Assembly (NCBI RefSeq): GCF_003387475.1
Contig: NZ_QUNO01000023.1
Coordinates: 62,001 to 126,000, forward strand
Source: Kutzneria buriramensis
GTDB taxonomy: Bacteria > Actinomycetota > Actinomycetes > Mycobacteriales > Pseudonocardiaceae
Direction of reading: 5' to 3'
Length of the DNA: 64,000 nt
The notes under the pieces were generated by a model. The model had not been told where the DNA came from and did not search any database. It saw only the letters and a program-made list of their open reading frames with translations. Made by a program: the position numbers and the translations under genes. Of this stretch, positions 28,009 through 37,964 are shown one piece after another (the first letter of the stretch is position 1; each line of letters begins with the position of its first letter).

Positions 28009-30901
28009 GGGCCACCCCCGCTCACCGGGGAAAAAACACGTGGCGGGGCCTCTCCCTCACGGGTTCGCCAGCGGACCACCCCCGCTCGCGCGGGGAACGC
28101 ATGTCCTCGAACCAAGCGATTCCGCACGGGAACGGACCACCCCCGCTCGCGCGAGGAGCACGTCACCGCGACGGACGGCCCCCAGAGCAGCTACGGACCA
28201 CCCCCGCTTGCGCGGGGAGCACCGCGACGTCTCGTCGACCGCCGGAATCGGAACCGGACCACCCCCGCTCGCGCGGGGAGCACGAGGCCGCCGAGCGCAT
28301 CATCGAAGGGCCGGCCGGACCATCCCCGCTCGCGCGGGGAGCACTCCGCGAGGACCACCTGGATGACGGCGGAGCCCGGACCACCCCCGCTCGTGCGGGA
28401 GCACGCCCAGTACTGCTCTTCGGTGATGCCGTAGGTCGGACCACCCCCGCTCGCGCGGGGAGCACTGAGTTTCCAGGTAGTAGATGTTGTCGCCGTAGGG
28501 ATCACCCCCGCTCGCGCGGGGAGCACGCGCCAGCCAGGTGGTAGCGCAGCGACCAGCGCGGATCACCCCCGCTCGCGCGGGGAGCACGGCCCGGCGGCCG
28601 GAGCACAGTGCGTCGTGACCGGACCATCCCCGCTCGCGCGGGAAGCATTTGCGGCAGGCCGGGATGTTCGCCGGTCCGCCCGGACCACCCCCGCTCACGC
28701 GGGGAGCACTTGACCGCACCCGGTGTCGCGTCAGCCTGATCCGGACCACCCCCGCTCGCGGGGAGCACGCCGTTGAGGGTGGACAGACCGACCTGGACAA
28801 CGGACCACCCCCGCTCGCGCGGGGAGCACAACAGCTTCACGCCGGGAACGCCCCGCCCGTACGGACCACCCCCGCTCGCGTGGGGACCACCGAACGTGGT
28901 GCACAACGTCATGCCGGCTGAGAGGACCATCCCCGCTCGCGCGGGGACCACCCGGGCACCGGAACGTTGCCCTCCCACCAGCCCGGACCACCCCCGCTCG
29001 CGCGGGGAGCACCTGGGACACCATCGACGTCAAGAACGACAACATGGGACCACCCCCGCTCGTGTGGGGAGCACGTTCGACATCAACGGGGACCTCGATC
29101 GGCGCCAGGGACCATCCCCGCTCACGCGGGGAGCACTCGATCCCCTTGTCATACGGCACGTATCCCTCAGGACCACCCCCGCTCGCGCGGGGAGCACCCC
29201 GAGGCGTGTGGCGATCGCGTAGGTGGAACCGGGACCACCCCCGCTCGCGCGGGGAGCACGATGCCGCAACCACACTCGCCGCTGCGCGATGCCCGACCAC
29301 CCCCGCTCGCGCGGGGAACACTAGCCGAACGCGTGCGCCAGGGTCATCGCCGAGGGGCCACCCCCGCTCGCGAGGGGAACACTCCGCGTAGCGGAGCCTC
29401 ATTGACGCCCCCGCCGGACCACCCCCGCTCGCGCGGGGAGCATTGCTGCGACTTCGCGCCGACCGGCGCGGCCCAGGGACCACCCCCGCTCGCGCGGGGA
29501 GCACATTTTCCGCACCACATCGGCCGTCACCAAGACGGGACCACCCCCGCTCGCGCGGGGAGCACAGAGCTTGAATGCGGCGCCGGGCACCCCGATGAGG
29601 ACCACCCGCGCTCGCGCGGAGAGCACATCCAGGGCGCCGGCGGCGGCATCCTCCAGATCGGACCACCCCCGCTCGCGGGGAGCACGCGGCCTCTCTGCGG
29701 CACCAGACCGGCATCGACGGACCACCCCCGCTCGTGCGGGGAGCACGTCACCGCGACGGACGGCCACCAGAGCAGCTACGGACCACCCCCGCTCGTGCGG
29801 GGAACACTACGGGTGCACGACGACCCCGGTCGCCTCGTAGGGACCACCCCCGCTCGCGCGGGGAGCACATGACCTCAGTGCGGATCTGCACGTAGGTGTT
29901 GGGACCACCCCCGCTCGCGCGGAGAGCACACGCAGGCCGAGGTCAACGCGTCGGCGGCGTACGGACCACCCCCGCTCGCGCGGGGAGCACGTCGCGAACA
30001 CCGCCGTCGGCATCATCTTCCGCGGAACATCCCCGCTCGCGCGGGGAGCACATGCCGTCCAGCGAGTAGTCGCCCTGCACGTAGGGACCACCCCCGCTCG
30101 CGCGGGGAGTACAGACCTATCCGCGCCGGGATCGCGATCAGCAGCGGACCACCCCCGCTCGCGCGGGGAGCACAGGGGAAGGATGACCGACGGCTCGGCC
30201 GGATCCGGACCACCCCCGCTCGCGCGGGGAGCACCTCGGACCGGCTACTGGCCGAGACGACGATCTGGGACCCCCGCTCGCGCGGGGAGCACCCGCTCGG
30301 CCACGCCTGCGCCGTCGTGCCTTCCGGACCACCCCCGCTCGCGCGGGGAGCACGTCCTCCCACACCGACGGGCAGGTGTAGTTGGCCGGACCACCCCGCG
30401 CGCGGGGAGCACAACGTCGGCACCTTCAGCACCTGAAGGTCGTTGGGACCACCCCCGCTCGCGCGGGGAGCACCAACTTCAACTCGTTCGGCAACAACGG
30501 CCGCACCGGACCACCCCCGCTCGCGCGGGGAGCACTCGGTGACAGGGCCGACCGCGGAAGAGAACGCCGGACCACCCCCGCTCGCGTGGGGAGCACGACA
30601 TGGCCGAGGTCGAGGCCGCGATCAACGTGGGACCACCCCCGCTCGCGCGGGGAGCACCTCGGGCGCGAGATCGTCCTGCGACACGATGACGGACCACCCC
30701 CGTTCGCGCGGGGAGCACAGCCACTACTGCAGCCGGATCGCCGTCGTGAGTGGACCACCCCCGCTCGCGCGGGGAGCACGCGGTGGCGCCGACGTCGAAG
30801 GTGTAGCCGAGCGGACCACCCCCGCTCGCGCGGGGAGCACTGCACGCAGTGCTGGGCCGACCTGCGGCAGGACGGACCACCCCCGCTCGCGCGGGGAGCA
30901 C
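28009..30901 (-). CRISPR. CRISPR array 1, type I-E, about 48 repeats, transcribed leftward
   Basis: 48 units with a 28-nt repeat and mostly 33-nt spacers (61-nt period). Read on the minus strand the repeat begins GTGCTCCCCGC and ends GGGGTGGTCC, the hairpin-bearing I-E type seen in actinomycetes. On the plus strand units start at 28009 (degenerate), 28073, 28134, 28195 and so on to 30874. The leftmost repeat is the most decayed, so the leader is at the right, next to the cas genes. Several repeats carry point changes, and a few are shortened by 1-3 nt (28378, 28743, 29660, 30268, 30388). Two spacers are almost identical (28162-28194 and 29747-29779). Processing would be by Cas6e. Confidence 0.97.
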
Positions 30902-31100
30902 GCTTTCTGACCTGCGATTTTGCAGTGCTCGACCATCAAACAGCATCACTTCATACAGCCACGTCCCCAAGCACTGCCCGCCCCGGATTTCACGCCTTCT
31001 GTTGAGTTGTCAAACAACTAGCCGAGAGGTGCGGGCCGGCAGGACACGACGGTACCCACCTCAGCGACGAGCCGATGAACATCGTGCTTGAATAGGCCGG
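30902..31100 (-). promoter_or_regulatory. Putative leader/promoter of CRISPR array 1
   Basis: About 200 bp between the last (leader-proximal, canonical) repeat and the truncated cas3 fragment. It is less GC-rich than its surroundings, has TTG/TTTT-containing tracts on the minus strand and no coding potential. Position and array polarity support a leader. No -10/-35 motif can be named. Confidence 0.55.
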
Positions 31101-31568
31101 GTGCCGAAGCTGTGGGGGAAGCGGAAAGACTTGCCTAGCGACTACCCGTTGCTGCACCACCTGATCGACACGGCTGCCGCCGCGTATGTGTTGTGGGACA
31201 AGCATCTCGCGCCCGGTGTGCGGGCCTGGTTGGTGGCGCAACTCGGCCTCGATGACCAGGACGCCCGCCGCTTCGTCGCGTTCCTCGCCGGCCTCCATGA
31301 CGTCGGCAAGGCGTGCCCCTGTTTCCAGGACGAGTGGCCACCGCCGGGCAGCGCCGACTACGTCCGACACGAGCAGGTCAGCTACCTCACGCTCCCGACC
31401 TTGCTCAACGGGTTCACCGAGGTCGAAGACCCCATGGTGGAAAGTGTCGCGCACCGAATCGCGGAGATCGCCGGTGGCCACCACGGAGAATTCCAATCGG
31501 TGGCGCGGCGTGGCATCCGGGTCCCTGGTCACTCCGAGGGTGGTTGTAACTCTCCGGAAGCTACTTGA
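31101..31568 (+). pseudogene. Truncated Cas3 HD-domain fragment
   Basis: 155 residues from a GTG at 31101. It matches the N-terminus of Cas3: YPLLHHLIDTAAAA, then the HD motif GLHDVGKA near residue 73, then HEQVSY and AGGHHGEF. After residue 140 the similarity stops and a short unrelated tail ends at 31568. A complete cas3 with its own HD domain follows at 31806, so this is the relic of a second cas3, not part of the working gene. About 240 bp of non-coding DNA (31569-31805) separate them. Confidence 0.82.
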
Positions 31569-31805
31569 ATGACACCAGCTCGGTAGCGCGCAGAGTGTTC
31601 AGCTAAGCCGTTCAGGTGAAGCAGGATCGATCCAGGCCTCGCGTCGTGCGTCTGCTGCTACAACCCGGTAGACGCACTCCGCAATCAGCCTCGAATACCC
31701 GTACCACCCGAAGAGGTTGTCGTTGATTCTTGACGCGTCCACCAGCACTTCTCAACGAAATCATGAGCGATCCGTTGTTGCGAGTACCGCGAATCGGAGT
31801 ATCGA

Positions 31806-34229
31806 GTGGAGAGGGAACGGTTCAGGGCGGACTACGACCCGCCAGCACTGGGGGCAGCTTGGGGTAAGGCTTCCACCGGTGCGATTCCCCACCCGTTGGC
31901 CTGCCATGTCTTGGACACCGCAGCCGTAGCCAAGCTGGTCTTTCCTGTCCTGTTGGGCCCCACGATGCGCACGGAACTGCTCGACGGGTTCGCCGTGTTA
32001 CCGGACCCGCTCGGCTGGATCGCGTTGCTGTGTGGTCTTCACGATCTGGGCAAGTTCTCACCGGCCTTCCAGGCGCTCCGCGCGAGCCTCGCCAAGGAGC
32101 TGCTGGGTACGTCGGCCGTAGACGATGTGGACTGGCTCGACGCGGTACGGGTACGCACGCGCACCGACACACCACACGGTGTGATCACCGAGCTACACAT
32201 GCAGCAGTTGCTCCTGTCATGGGGCGCCGAGCGGTTGACCGCCGCCCGGATCAGCGCCGCTGTCGGCGGCCACCATGGATACTTCGCCGAATCGAAACGA
32301 GTGCAACAGGCGCGCGGTACGATCAACGATCACGGCGGCGCGAAGTGGGCGTCGTGGCGGCAGACCATGGTCGAGGCGTTGGCGCACCTGGTCGCGTTGC
32401 CGCTTCCCTCGGCGGCGCAGTGGCAGCAGGTCAGGCTCAGCCACCAAGCCGCGGTCAGCCTCGCCGCACTGACGTCGGTCAGTGACTGGATCGCCTCGGA
32501 CAACACGAACTTCCCTTACGCGGGCGCGGGCGTCGACTTGAGCCAGTACACCAAGACGCGCGCTGCGGCTGCGCGCGCGGCGATGGACCGGCTGGGCTGG
32601 CAACCGTGGTCGCCGCCGGCCGACACGAGTTTCACCGCCTTGTTCGGTCCCGAGCTGCCTCGACCCGTCCAGCTCGTGGTGCAGCAGTGGTCGACGAGCC
32701 TGACGGAGCCGGCGCTACTGATCGTCGAGGCGCCGACAGGGGAAGGCAAGACCAAGGCCGCGCTGCAGTTCGCCGCCAGTATGGTGCGCCAGCGGGGCTT
32801 GGCGGGGATGTTCGTGGCGCTGCCCACTCGGGCGACGAGCAACCAGATCCTCGACGTGGTCACACGGCTTCTGGACGGGCTCGGCGACTCCACCACCGTC
32901 GGGTTGGTGCACAGCAGCGCGAACGACTACCTGGCCGCGCGCGCCGCCGAGCAGCGGGAAACAGCGGCTCCCGGCGACGTGTCGGTGGACGATCCCGCCG
33001 ACGGCGACGTGAAGGCGCGCGAGTGGTTTACGCGGAAGAAGAATCTGCTGATCGGCCTGGGCGTGGGCACCGTGGATCAGCCGATGAAGGCGGTCATCCG
33101 TTCCGGTCACGTGTTCGTGCGTCTTGCCGGGCTGTCGAACAAGGTAGTTGTGATCGACGAGATGCACGCGTACGACACCTACATGTCCACGCTGCTGGAC
33201 CGTCTGCTGATGTGGCTAGGTCGCATGGGTGTCCCGGTCGTGGTGCTGTCGGCGACGCTGCCGTCGAGGCGTCGGACCGAACTCGTGGCAGCCTGGCAAG
33301 CAGGGGCTCAGGGGTGCGGGTGTACAGAACGTGACGCGGTCGGGTCTGCGGCCGCCTACCCGCGCGCCACGCTCGCGCTGCCCAGCAGGCCCGCTCAGCA
33401 GGTGCCCGTCGCGGCCTGCGCGCTCAACAGCGGTCGGCGGGTGCAGCTGTCCCGTGTCGACGACTCCGATGTGGTGCGCTGGGTGCTCAACCGCGTGCGC
33501 GACGGCGGATGTGTTGCCGTGATCCACAATCTGGTCTCGCGGGTGGCCTCGACCTGCGCCGCGCTGCGCAGCGAGATCGCTCGTCTCCCGACCGACGAGC
33601 AGCCTGAGCTGATCGCCATCACCGGCCGAATGTCCACCAAGGAACGCCACTGCGTGGAAACGGAGCTGCACGGCAGGTTCGGCCCCGAGGGTGTCCGGCC
33701 GCACCGGGCGATCGTGGTGGGCACACAAGTTCTTGAGCAGAGCCTGGATCTGGACTTCGACGCCATGGTCAGCGATCTGGCGCCGATCGACGCGTTGATC
33801 CAACGCGTCGGCCGCGTGCACCGCCACTCGCGGACGGGCCGTGGAACGCTGACGCTGGCGATCACCGGCGTCGCGGACACCAGTGACGGCCCGGTGTTCC
33901 CCCCGTACCTGTCTACGGTGTACCAGCCGTGGGTGTTGCTGCGGACGTGGGCAGTCCTGCGTGACCGACAGGTTCTCGTCTGCCCCGATGACGTACAGGG
34001 CTTGGTCGACGACGTCTACGGCCCCGATGAGGCGGTGTCCTGCCCGGCCGGCTGGCAGGACGCGTGGGACCGCGCTGCCACGCGCATGGACGCGGCCTTA
34101 GCCCATGAGCGGCATCGCGCCGGCATGATGTTCATTCCCATGCCGGCGAGCATGCAGCATCCACGCGAGTTGACCGTGCGACCGCGCAATCCCAGCCAGA
34201 CGCGGCTGTCGTCGGGGCGATCGAGGTGA
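31806..34229 (+). CDS. cas3: Cas3 nuclease-helicase (type I-E), C-terminal domain out of frame
   Basis: 807 residues from a GTG at 31806. It is recruited by Cascade to unwind and degrade target DNA. HD nuclease: HPLACHVLDTAA, GLHDLGKFSPAF, VGGHHGYF (residues 30-160). Helicase: Walker A EAPTGEGKTK (about 310-320), DEAD-box-like IDEMHAYD (about 450), SATLPS (about 480), and motif VI IQRVGRVHRH (about 665). All key residues are present. The frame ends at 34229, before the usual Cas3 C-terminal domain, which is found in the next, overlapping frame. First gene of the interference operon. Confidence 0.92.
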   Translation: MERERFRADYDPPALGAAWGKASTGAIPHPLACHVLDTAAVAKLVFPVLLGPTMRTELLDGFAVLPDPLGWIALLCGLHDLGKFSPAFQALRASLAKELLGTSAVDDVDWLDAVRVRTRTDTPHGVITELHMQQLLLSWGAERLTAARISAAVGGHHGYFAESKRVQQARGTINDHGGAKWASWRQTMVEALAHLVALPLPSAAQWQQVRLSHQAAVSLAALTSVSDWIASDNTNFPYAGAGVDLSQYTKTRAAAARAAMDRLGWQPWSPPADTSFTALFGPELPRPVQLVVQQWSTSLTEPALLIVEAPTGEGKTKAALQFAASMVRQRGLAGMFVALPTRATSNQILDVVTRLLDGLGDSTTVGLVHSSANDYLAARAAEQRETAAPGDVSVDDPADGDVKAREWFTRKKNLLIGLGVGTVDQPMKAVIRSGHVFVRLAGLSNKVVVIDEMHAYDTYMSTLLDRLLMWLGRMGVPVVVLSATLPSRRRTELVAAWQAGAQGCGCTERDAVGSAAAYPRATLALPSRPAQQVPVAACALNSGRRVQLSRVDDSDVVRWVLNRVRDGGCVAVIHNLVSRVASTCAALRSEIARLPTDEQPELIAITGRMSTKERHCVETELHGRFGPEGVRPHRAIVVGTQVLEQSLDLDFDAMVSDLAPIDALIQRVGRVHRHSRTGRGTLTLAITGVADTSDGPVFPPYLSTVYQPWVLLRTWAVLRDRQVLVCPDDVQGLVDDVYGPDEAVSCPAGWQDAWDRAATRMDAALAHERHRAGMMFIPMPASMQHPRELTVRPRNPSQTRLSSGRSR

Positions 34230-34609
34230 ACGACATCGACGAGACGCCCGAGTCGGTGTCGATTGTGCTCCTACGGGAGGACGAGACCGGCCGCCTTCGA
34301 CCGCTCGGCGGCGACGACACCGTTGTCCTCGACGCAGGCGGCGGGCTCGACGGGGCCATCGTGGGTGCGCTGCTGGATGCGGCGGTGCGGTTGGCGGTGC
34401 CGGAGGACATCGACCCGGTCGTCGCCGACGCGATCGCAGCGCTGCCGGTGCCGGCGGCCTTCCGTGACAGCCCCTGGCTCTACGAGCACCGCGTGCTCGT
34501 TCTGCGTAACGGCCGGTGCACCGTCGGCGACACCACGCTGCGGTATCTGGAGGGCATCGGGCTCCGCCTCGGCGACATCGACGACCGCACTGATGTGGAG
34601 GACGCGTGA
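34226..34609 (+). CDS. Cas3 C-terminal domain in a separate overlapping frame
   Basis: 127 residues from a GTG at 34226 that overlaps the preceding stop (GTGA). The content (ESVSIVLLRED, LPVPAAFRDSPWLYEHRVL, LRYLEGIGLRLG) matches the C-terminal accessory domain of I-E Cas3. The same frame is open upstream to at least 34160, so a one-base shift near 34150-34200 would fuse it to the upstream frame. Either cas3 is split and both parts are made by coupled translation, or a frameshift has broken it. The stop again overlaps the cse1 start. Confidence 0.72.
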   Translation: MNDIDETPESVSIVLLREDETGRLRPLGGDDTVVLDAGGGLDGAIVGALLDAAVRLAVPEDIDPVVADAIAALPVPAAFRDSPWLYEHRVLVLRNGRCTVGDTTLRYLEGIGLRLGDIDDRTDVEDA

Positions 34610-36180
34610 AGTTCGACCTGGTCACCGAACCGTGGATACCGGTGATCGACCTGGACGGCATACGGCGCGAGGTCAGCCTCGCGTATGCGATTCTCGGCGC
34701 CCACCGGCTTCGGCGGATCTCCGCGGAAGCGCCGCCGATGACCGCCGCCCTGTATCGCCTTGTCCTCGCGGTCATGCATCGCGCGTATGCGCCTGCAGAC
34801 AACCCGGCGTGGAGCGAACTGTGGGACAAGCCGCGGCTGGAATTCGCGCCGTTGCGCAGGTACCTGGAGCCGTTGCGTGATCGTTTCGATCTGCTGCACC
34901 CCACGCGCCCGTTTCTGCAATGCCCGGCGCTGGCAGCCAAATCCCCGAGCAGTGCGGCCAAGCTGGTGCCGTTTCGGGCCAGTGGCAACAACGTTACCTT
35001 GTTCGACCACACCACCGACAGCGACAGCGTCCGGTTGTCCCTGGCCGAGGCCGCGCGATGGCTGATCGCCGCGCAGGCCTTCGACCCGGGCGGGATGAAG
35101 ACACCCTTCGAGAAGGACAAATCGTCTGAGCGGGCGCCGTGCAACTACTTCGGCGTCGTGGTGGTGGAGGGAGCGACGCTGAAGGAGACGTTGCTGCTGA
35201 ACACGCATGAGTACTCACCGGCCGACGGCAGGCCGGAGCTGACCACGCTGGAGGATCGACCGGCGTGGGAGGAGGCCGAGGCACCCTCACCCCATCCGGA
35301 TCAGCGCGTGCCCCGAGGATGGACGGACCTGTTGACGTGGCCGGCACGCCGGATCCTACTGTCCACTTCGGATCACCACGGCGCGGCGGTCGTCGACAAG
35401 GTGGTGGTCACTCCCGGCGTGCGGCTGCGGACCGAGTTGGCGATGGTCGAGTTGATGGCCGCGTTCCGCCAGCCGACGACCAACGGCAAGCCGAAGAAGG
35501 ACGCCCCGCTGCTGCCGATCCGGCTGCGGGAGGTCCGGGGTGTCTGGCGGCACAGCGTCGAGTTGCTCCTGGCCGGCGGCGGCGGCCGGCAGCGCCCCCG
35601 CTTGCTCGACCAGATCGCCGACCTGGTCGAGGACGGATACATCGCCGACGACATCGTCTACACACTCAGGATCTTCGGTCAACAACTGGACAAGAACAAC
35701 GCCGTCGTCGAGTCCTGGGCGGAGGAGGAGGTCCCGGCGCCGGTAGCGCTGCTCCGCGCGGACGACGATTCGCTCGGCGGTATCCTCGGGTTCGCCGTCA
35801 AGCTCGCCGACGATGTCGGCGAGGCTCTGCGGGCGTTGGAACGCGACCACCGGGCCGAGTTGCGTGGTGCGCCGACTGCGGGTATCGACCTCGCGTACTG
35901 GCCCCAGCTCCCGCAGCCGTTCTCCGTCTTCCTGCGCAGCCTGGCTGCCGCCCACGTCGGCCGCGGCCCGCAGACGGACGCCGTCAACGCCTGGGCCGCC
36001 GCCGTGCGGATCGCAGCGCTGACCACAGCCAACCGGTGGGCCGAGGGCTCGCCACGACAAGGCCGGAACCTGGTCGCGGCCGCCAAACAACACGCCCGGT
36101 TCACCGGCCGCCTCCACACGATCGTCGCTCTCTTCCACGCGCACACCGCCGCCTTCATCACCCGGGAGAACACCGCGTGA
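34606..36180 (+). CDS. casA: Cascade large subunit Cse1 (CasA/Cas8e)
   Basis: 524 residues, GTG start at 34606 overlapping the previous TGA. The N-terminus (FDLVTEPWIPVIDLDG) is the family signature. It recognises the PAM and recruits Cas3. Length is usual for Cse1. A central block around residues 150-180 (AQAFDPGGMKTPFEKDK) and a C-terminal four-helix region are visible. The stop overlaps the cse2 start by 4 nt (GTGA), so it is part of one tight operon from cas3 to cas6e. Confidence 0.93.
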   Translation: MKFDLVTEPWIPVIDLDGIRREVSLAYAILGAHRLRRISAEAPPMTAALYRLVLAVMHRAYAPADNPAWSELWDKPRLEFAPLRRYLEPLRDRFDLLHPTRPFLQCPALAAKSPSSAAKLVPFRASGNNVTLFDHTTDSDSVRLSLAEAARWLIAAQAFDPGGMKTPFEKDKSSERAPCNYFGVVVVEGATLKETLLLNTHEYSPADGRPELTTLEDRPAWEEAEAPSPHPDQRVPRGWTDLLTWPARRILLSTSDHHGAAVVDKVVVTPGVRLRTELAMVELMAAFRQPTTNGKPKKDAPLLPIRLREVRGVWRHSVELLLAGGGGRQRPRLLDQIADLVEDGYIADDIVYTLRIFGQQLDKNNAVVESWAEEEVPAPVALLRADDDSLGGILGFAVKLADDVGEALRALERDHRAELRGAPTAGIDLAYWPQLPQPFSVFLRSLAAAHVGRGPQTDAVNAWAAAVRIAALTTANRWAEGSPRQGRNLVAAAKQHARFTGRLHTIVALFHAHTAAFITRENTA

Positions 36181-36791
36181 CCGACATCCCGCCACCCGAT
36201 CAACGCTCACCCGAATCGGGCGCCACTCCTGCTGATCGCAGGTCCGAGTTCCTCAAGGCCCTCTACGCCCTGCACTGGGGCCTGGAGTCGACCACCCCTC
36301 ATCTGCAGGCGCAGGCCCGGAGGACATTGGCGCGGCTGCGTCGCAGTCTGACCGGGCCACGCCACGAGGTCGAGGCCTACGAGTTCGTCCTGGCGCACGA
36401 GCCGCCGCGCGCTGAGCAGAACGCGTGGCTGCTGGTGGCGGGCCTGTACGCGCTGCACCCCCAACCGCGGCGGCGTGGGCCCGGGCCCAAGACCATCGGC
36501 GCGTCCCTGCGCGCGCTGGCCGACAAGCGCGGGGACTCGGTGACGCGGCGTTTCACCCAACTCGTCGCGGTCGACCGCGACTCGCTGCCCCACTACCTCC
36601 GCCAGGCCGTCCAGCTCCTGCGGTCCGAGGACGTTGCGCTGGACTACACCCAGCTGCTCAGTGACCTCATCGTGCTGCTCGGCGAGCGCTACCTCAGCGA
36701 CCGCGCCCACCGGGTCCGGCTGGAATGGGCACGCGACTTCCACCGGCAACCAGCCCAGACCGAAACCCCGTCCCCCACCACGACTGTGTGA
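36177..36791 (+). CDS. casB: Cascade small subunit Cse2 (CasB/Cas11e)
   Basis: 204 residues from the GTG at 36177; the open frame extends far upstream only as a shadow of cse1. All-helical, Arg-rich protein with the family's middle segment LYALHPQPRR and C-terminal LLSDLIVLLGERYLSD. It stabilises the R-loop as a dimer on the Cascade belly. A disordered Pro-rich start and tail flank the core. Confidence 0.88.
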   Translation: MTDIPPPDQRSPESGATPADRRSEFLKALYALHWGLESTTPHLQAQARRTLARLRRSLTGPRHEVEAYEFVLAHEPPRAEQNAWLLVAGLYALHPQPRRRGPGPKTIGASLRALADKRGDSVTRRFTQLVAVDRDSLPHYLRQAVQLLRSEDVALDYTQLLSDLIVLLGERYLSDRAHRVRLEWARDFHRQPAQTETPSPTTTV

Positions 36792-36806
36792 CTACCGGAG
36801 AACCAC

Positions 36807-37964
36807 GTGATCATCGAGCTCCACCTGCTGCAGTCCTTCCCCGTCAGCAACCTCAACCGTGACGACGTGGGTCAACCCAAGACCGCCACCTTCGGCGGAC
36901 ACACCCGAGGTCGAATCTCTAGCCAGTGCCTCAAGCGCTCGGCGCGGCTTCTGTTCAACGAGCACGGCCTGGACACCACGGAGACCGGCGTGCGCACCAA
37001 GCGGCTACTCACCAACGCAGCAGAGCTGCTGGTCGCCCAGGGCCGTGACGCCGACGAGGCCGCGCGAGTGGTCGAAGTGGGACTGGAGGTGTTGGGCTTC
37101 GGTGTCAACCCGGCCACGGGACTGACACAGTACCTGTGGTTCGTCGGCCGCCAAGCGATCGACCTGCTCGCCGAGTTCTGCAACCAGCAGTGGGACCGGC
37201 TCAGCGCAGCGGCAACGGACAAACAGAAGGCCAAGGAGAAGACCACCAAGGACGGCGCCAAGGAACCAAAGCCCGTCAAGATCAAGCCGAGCAAGGACGA
37301 CCTCGACGCCGCCCGCCGCATCCTAGATGCCACCCGGGTCGCCGACGTCGCCTTGTTCGGCCGGATGATCGCCGACAACAAGGACTTCAACGTCGACGCC
37401 GCCTCCCAGGTCGCCCACGCGATCTCCACCCACGCCGTGGTCAACGAGTTCGACTACTACACCGCCGTGGACGACCTCAAACCCGACGGCGAGTCCGGCG
37501 CCGACATGATCGGCACCGTCGACTTCAACTCCGCCTGCTACTACCGCTACGCCAACCTCGACCTGACCACACTGACCAGCAACCTCGGCGGCGACAGCGA
37601 CCTCGCCGCGCGAGCCGCCCAGGCGTGGCTGTCCGCGTTCATCCACGCCGTGCCCAGCGGCAAACAGAACTCCATGGCCGCACGCACCATGCCCGACACG
37701 CTGCTGGGCGTCGTCCGCGAGCACGGCGCCTGGAACCTGGCCAACGCCTTCCTCGCACCCGTGACCGAGCCCGACCTGATGGCCGCCTCCACCGACCGCC
37801 TGATGCGCCACTTCACCCAGCTGCGCGGATTCTACGGCACCACCGCGATCCGTGATGTCGCCGCAGCGTCGGTGACCGGCCAACTGCCCGCCTCGGACGC
37901 GGGTGAGGTGGTGCCGACGCTGGACGCGTTCACCTCCCGAGTCCTCACTGCCGCGCAGGCATGA
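36807..37964 (+). CDS. casC: Cascade backbone subunit Cas7e (CasC)
   Basis: 385 residues, GTG at 36807 with CCGGAG just upstream. Signature N-terminus LQSFPVSNLNRDD followed by GGHTRGRISSQCLKRSAR, an RRM-like core and a Lys-rich loop (about residues 135-160). It polymerises along the crRNA. The mid-region NEFDYYTAVDDL and ADMIGTVDFNS are typical of Cse4-type Cas7. The stop overlaps cas5e by 4 nt. Confidence 0.95.
   Translation: MIIELHLLQSFPVSNLNRDDVGQPKTATFGGHTRGRISSQCLKRSARLLFNEHGLDTTETGVRTKRLLTNAAELLVAQGRDADEAARVVEVGLEVLGFGVNPATGLTQYLWFVGRQAIDLLAEFCNQQWDRLSAAATDKQKAKEKTTKDGAKEPKPVKIKPSKDDLDAARRILDATRVADVALFGRMIADNKDFNVDAASQVAHAISTHAVVNEFDYYTAVDDLKPDGESGADMIGTVDFNSACYYRYANLDLTTLTSNLGGDSDLAARAAQAWLSAFIHAVPSGKQNSMAARTMPDTLLGVVREHGAWNLANAFLAPVTEPDLMAASTDRLMRHFTQLRGFYGTTAIRDVAAASVTGQLPASDAGEVVPTLDAFTSRVLTAAQA

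Noticed and set aside
28040-30970. Many open frames on both strands across array 1, some over 300 residues
   Set aside because: They are made of translated repeats (PPLARGA, SPRERGWS and similar). The 61-nt period leaves frames open; they are not genes.
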